Shown here piece after piece: positions 62,441 to 64,000 of a DNA stretch of 64,000 nt (its first letter is position 1; every line of letters begins with the position of its first letter). Where the stretch lies: contig CM072887.1 of assembly GCA_037013685.1 (NCBI GenBank), forward strand, positions 45,621,154-45,685,153, written 5' to 3'. Both the position numbers and the translations under genes were made by a program. Under the pieces are notes generated by a model. The model had not been told where the DNA came from. It searched no databases and was given only the letters and a program-made list of their open reading frames with translations. The stretch is from Acridotheres tristis. Taxonomy: Eukaryota; Chordata; Aves; Passeriformes; Sturnidae.

Positions 62441-64000
62441 CTGCCAGCAGATCTGGCAGCAGCCCCTGTAAATGAGATTAGGCATCACTGGAGGGCTGGG
62501 CAGGAAGAGAATGTGGGCTAATGGGATAGGGAAGGAAAGGGGGAGTTGTTGGGGAAACTGTGCCGCCTCCTTCATATTTCTTACCGACAGCAACAGGGAA
62601 TCTGCCTCTTCCACTATCTTATGTTGGACACCTCATGTATTATTTTCAGTGAAAACTAAGGAGAGCCTGTGCTCTCTTGGCACTGCAGACTTCCCTGAGC
62701 AGTGGAACAGAGAGCAGAGAGTGAGTCTGTTTCAGGCAGATAGGAAGAAACCCTGAGGACACCTCAAGACACCCTCGGGACTGTTTTGCTATGTCCTGGG
62801 CAACTGCCTCGCATTGGCTATGATAAGAGAAAAAGACCAGGTCTGTCAGTCTTACTTCCCCATCACATGCAGGCAAGAATACTTTTGCAATACCACTTTT
62901 GCAATGGGGTTGAAATGCCCAGAACTCAACATCCACACGAACACAAGATACTTAAGTGGTTAAGCTTTGGTATATCTCCATTTAAAAGTGTCTTTTCTGG
63001 AAACAGTAGCTCTATTACAAGAACGATCTTGCAAAAGAATCCTCTATTGTACAGCGCATCTTGTGTGTACTGGTAAATCATGCAATTCAATCAGAGAGGT
63101 TTCCATGCATACTGGGTCACCCTCACCTCTACTTGTTCTACCTTTTTCACGTCTCAGAAAGCCTCAAACCAACATTATCCTGCAAGAAGTATGTTATTAT
63201 CACCTACTGCAACTACTTTTAACTACTCTTCCAAACTTTGTAGATGCCTTGAGATACTTCAACAGAAGATGTGGTAAATTAGCTCAAGCAACAATAGGGA
63301 GTTGCAGTGGCCACAACGAAATGAAGGAAAAAGGACATAACTGATCTGGACTTCTTGGAGAGCTGACAAAAGGAAGACATAAGTTTGATAATGGTCCTCG
63401 AATGAAAACCAGAGTAAAGAAATATTATCTCCATCAAAAATAGGAATGTTTTTCAGGGACAGAAGTTGCGAAAGGTGAAATGACACAAGAAGAACACTTT
63501 TCAGCGAGATACATCGGCAGCAAAGAAAAGGAGCTCTGTAGCAGACAGACATTGTGTGTCTCAACTTTGATAGAGGAGAATAATTTAGCATGTCACAAGG
63601 AAAAGGAAATGTGAAAACAAATGGGGTAGAAAAGAGAGAACTCTGGAGTTTTGAGGTGGAAGAGAACAAGGGAAAGAATTCAACAGCACAAGCATAAAAT
63701 GAAGAAGTATCAATGTTGAAAGTAGTTGGCAGAGGAATTTATTAAACCAAAGATTAAACAGAGAACTAAGACCTGTTTCACACTAAAATTCACTTGGCAT
63801 ACAATAGCATCTCGGTGAGGTTAATAAAGTCAGAATCAAAATATTAATCTTCCAACAGATTCTCTGAATCAGCCCAGTCTACCGTTGAGAAATGGGAACC
63901 AGCAATAAAGATCTCAGTCTATATTTCCCTAGCTTTCACACAGACGAGCAGCACTGCAGTGTTCAGAGCTCAGCAATATGACTTTGTAAGTCTGACAGGT
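62441..64000. other. Upstream flank of RGS7, no recognised gene
   Basis: Composition falls back to ordinary AT-rich DNA right of the CpG island. Open frames here (the longest about 136 codons, minus strand, 63,259-63,669) have no recognisable product and are compatible with chance. No CR1, LTR or RNA gene was recognised. In mammals the next gene in this direction is FH, but nothing of it is visible. Confidence 0.6.

Noticed and set aside
61568..62521. Several long overlapping open frames on both strands of the CpG island (up to 251 codons)
   Set aside because: High GC makes stops rare. The frames overlap in several phases, give low-complexity Ala/Arg/Pro/Gly products, and match nothing I recognise.
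63259..63669. 136-codon minus-strand open frame upstream of RGS7
   Set aside because: No recognisable family or splice context. A frame this length is expected by chance now and then in a 64-kb window.
1..64000. tRNA, rRNA, CRISPR or bacterial-type operon features
   Set aside because: None was seen. The sequence has vertebrate splice signals, CR1 elements and ERV LTRs, so prokaryotic features are not expected.

Overview
The window looks like nuclear DNA from a bird. It is AT-rich, almost free of coding sequence, and carries chicken-repeat-1 (CR1) LINE fragments plus several long terminal repeats (LTRs) of types I recognise from avian, especially passerine, genomes. Near the right end is one GC-rich CpG island. 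The species cannot be fixed from the sequence alone.

One protein-coding gene is firmly supported: the 5' end of RGS7 (regulator of G-protein signalling 7), read on the minus strand. The first coding exon lies at 60,889-61,000, with the ATG at 60,966-60,964. It encodes 26 residues, MAQGNNYGQ... to ...NMLVYRK, ends in phase 0, and has good acceptor and donor sites. Exon 1, promoter and 5' UTR fall in the CpG island at about 61,260-62,440. Two candidate exon-1 donors are visible (after 62,045 and after 61,572). They give different upstream reading-frame arrangements.

Everything left of 60,888 is read as one long intron, more than 60 kb and running off the window. I could not find the next RGS7 exon, which would start the DEP domain. 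The intron holds six CR1-type LINE pieces, all on the minus strand (the same sense as RGS7). The largest, at 33,715-35,175, is a decayed endonuclease-linker/reverse-transcriptase segment. It also holds four solo LTRs (6,484-7,502 +, 9,653-10,263 -, about 39,036-39,638 +, about 42,378-42,908 +), several simple repeats, two short tandem duplications, and a diverged direct-repeat pair at 23.2 and 24.0 kb. An unexplained 197-codon open frame at 50,557-51,150 is the best candidate for something undescribed.

Right of 62,480 is upstream flanking DNA without a recognisable gene. No CRISPR array, operon or bacterial feature is present.
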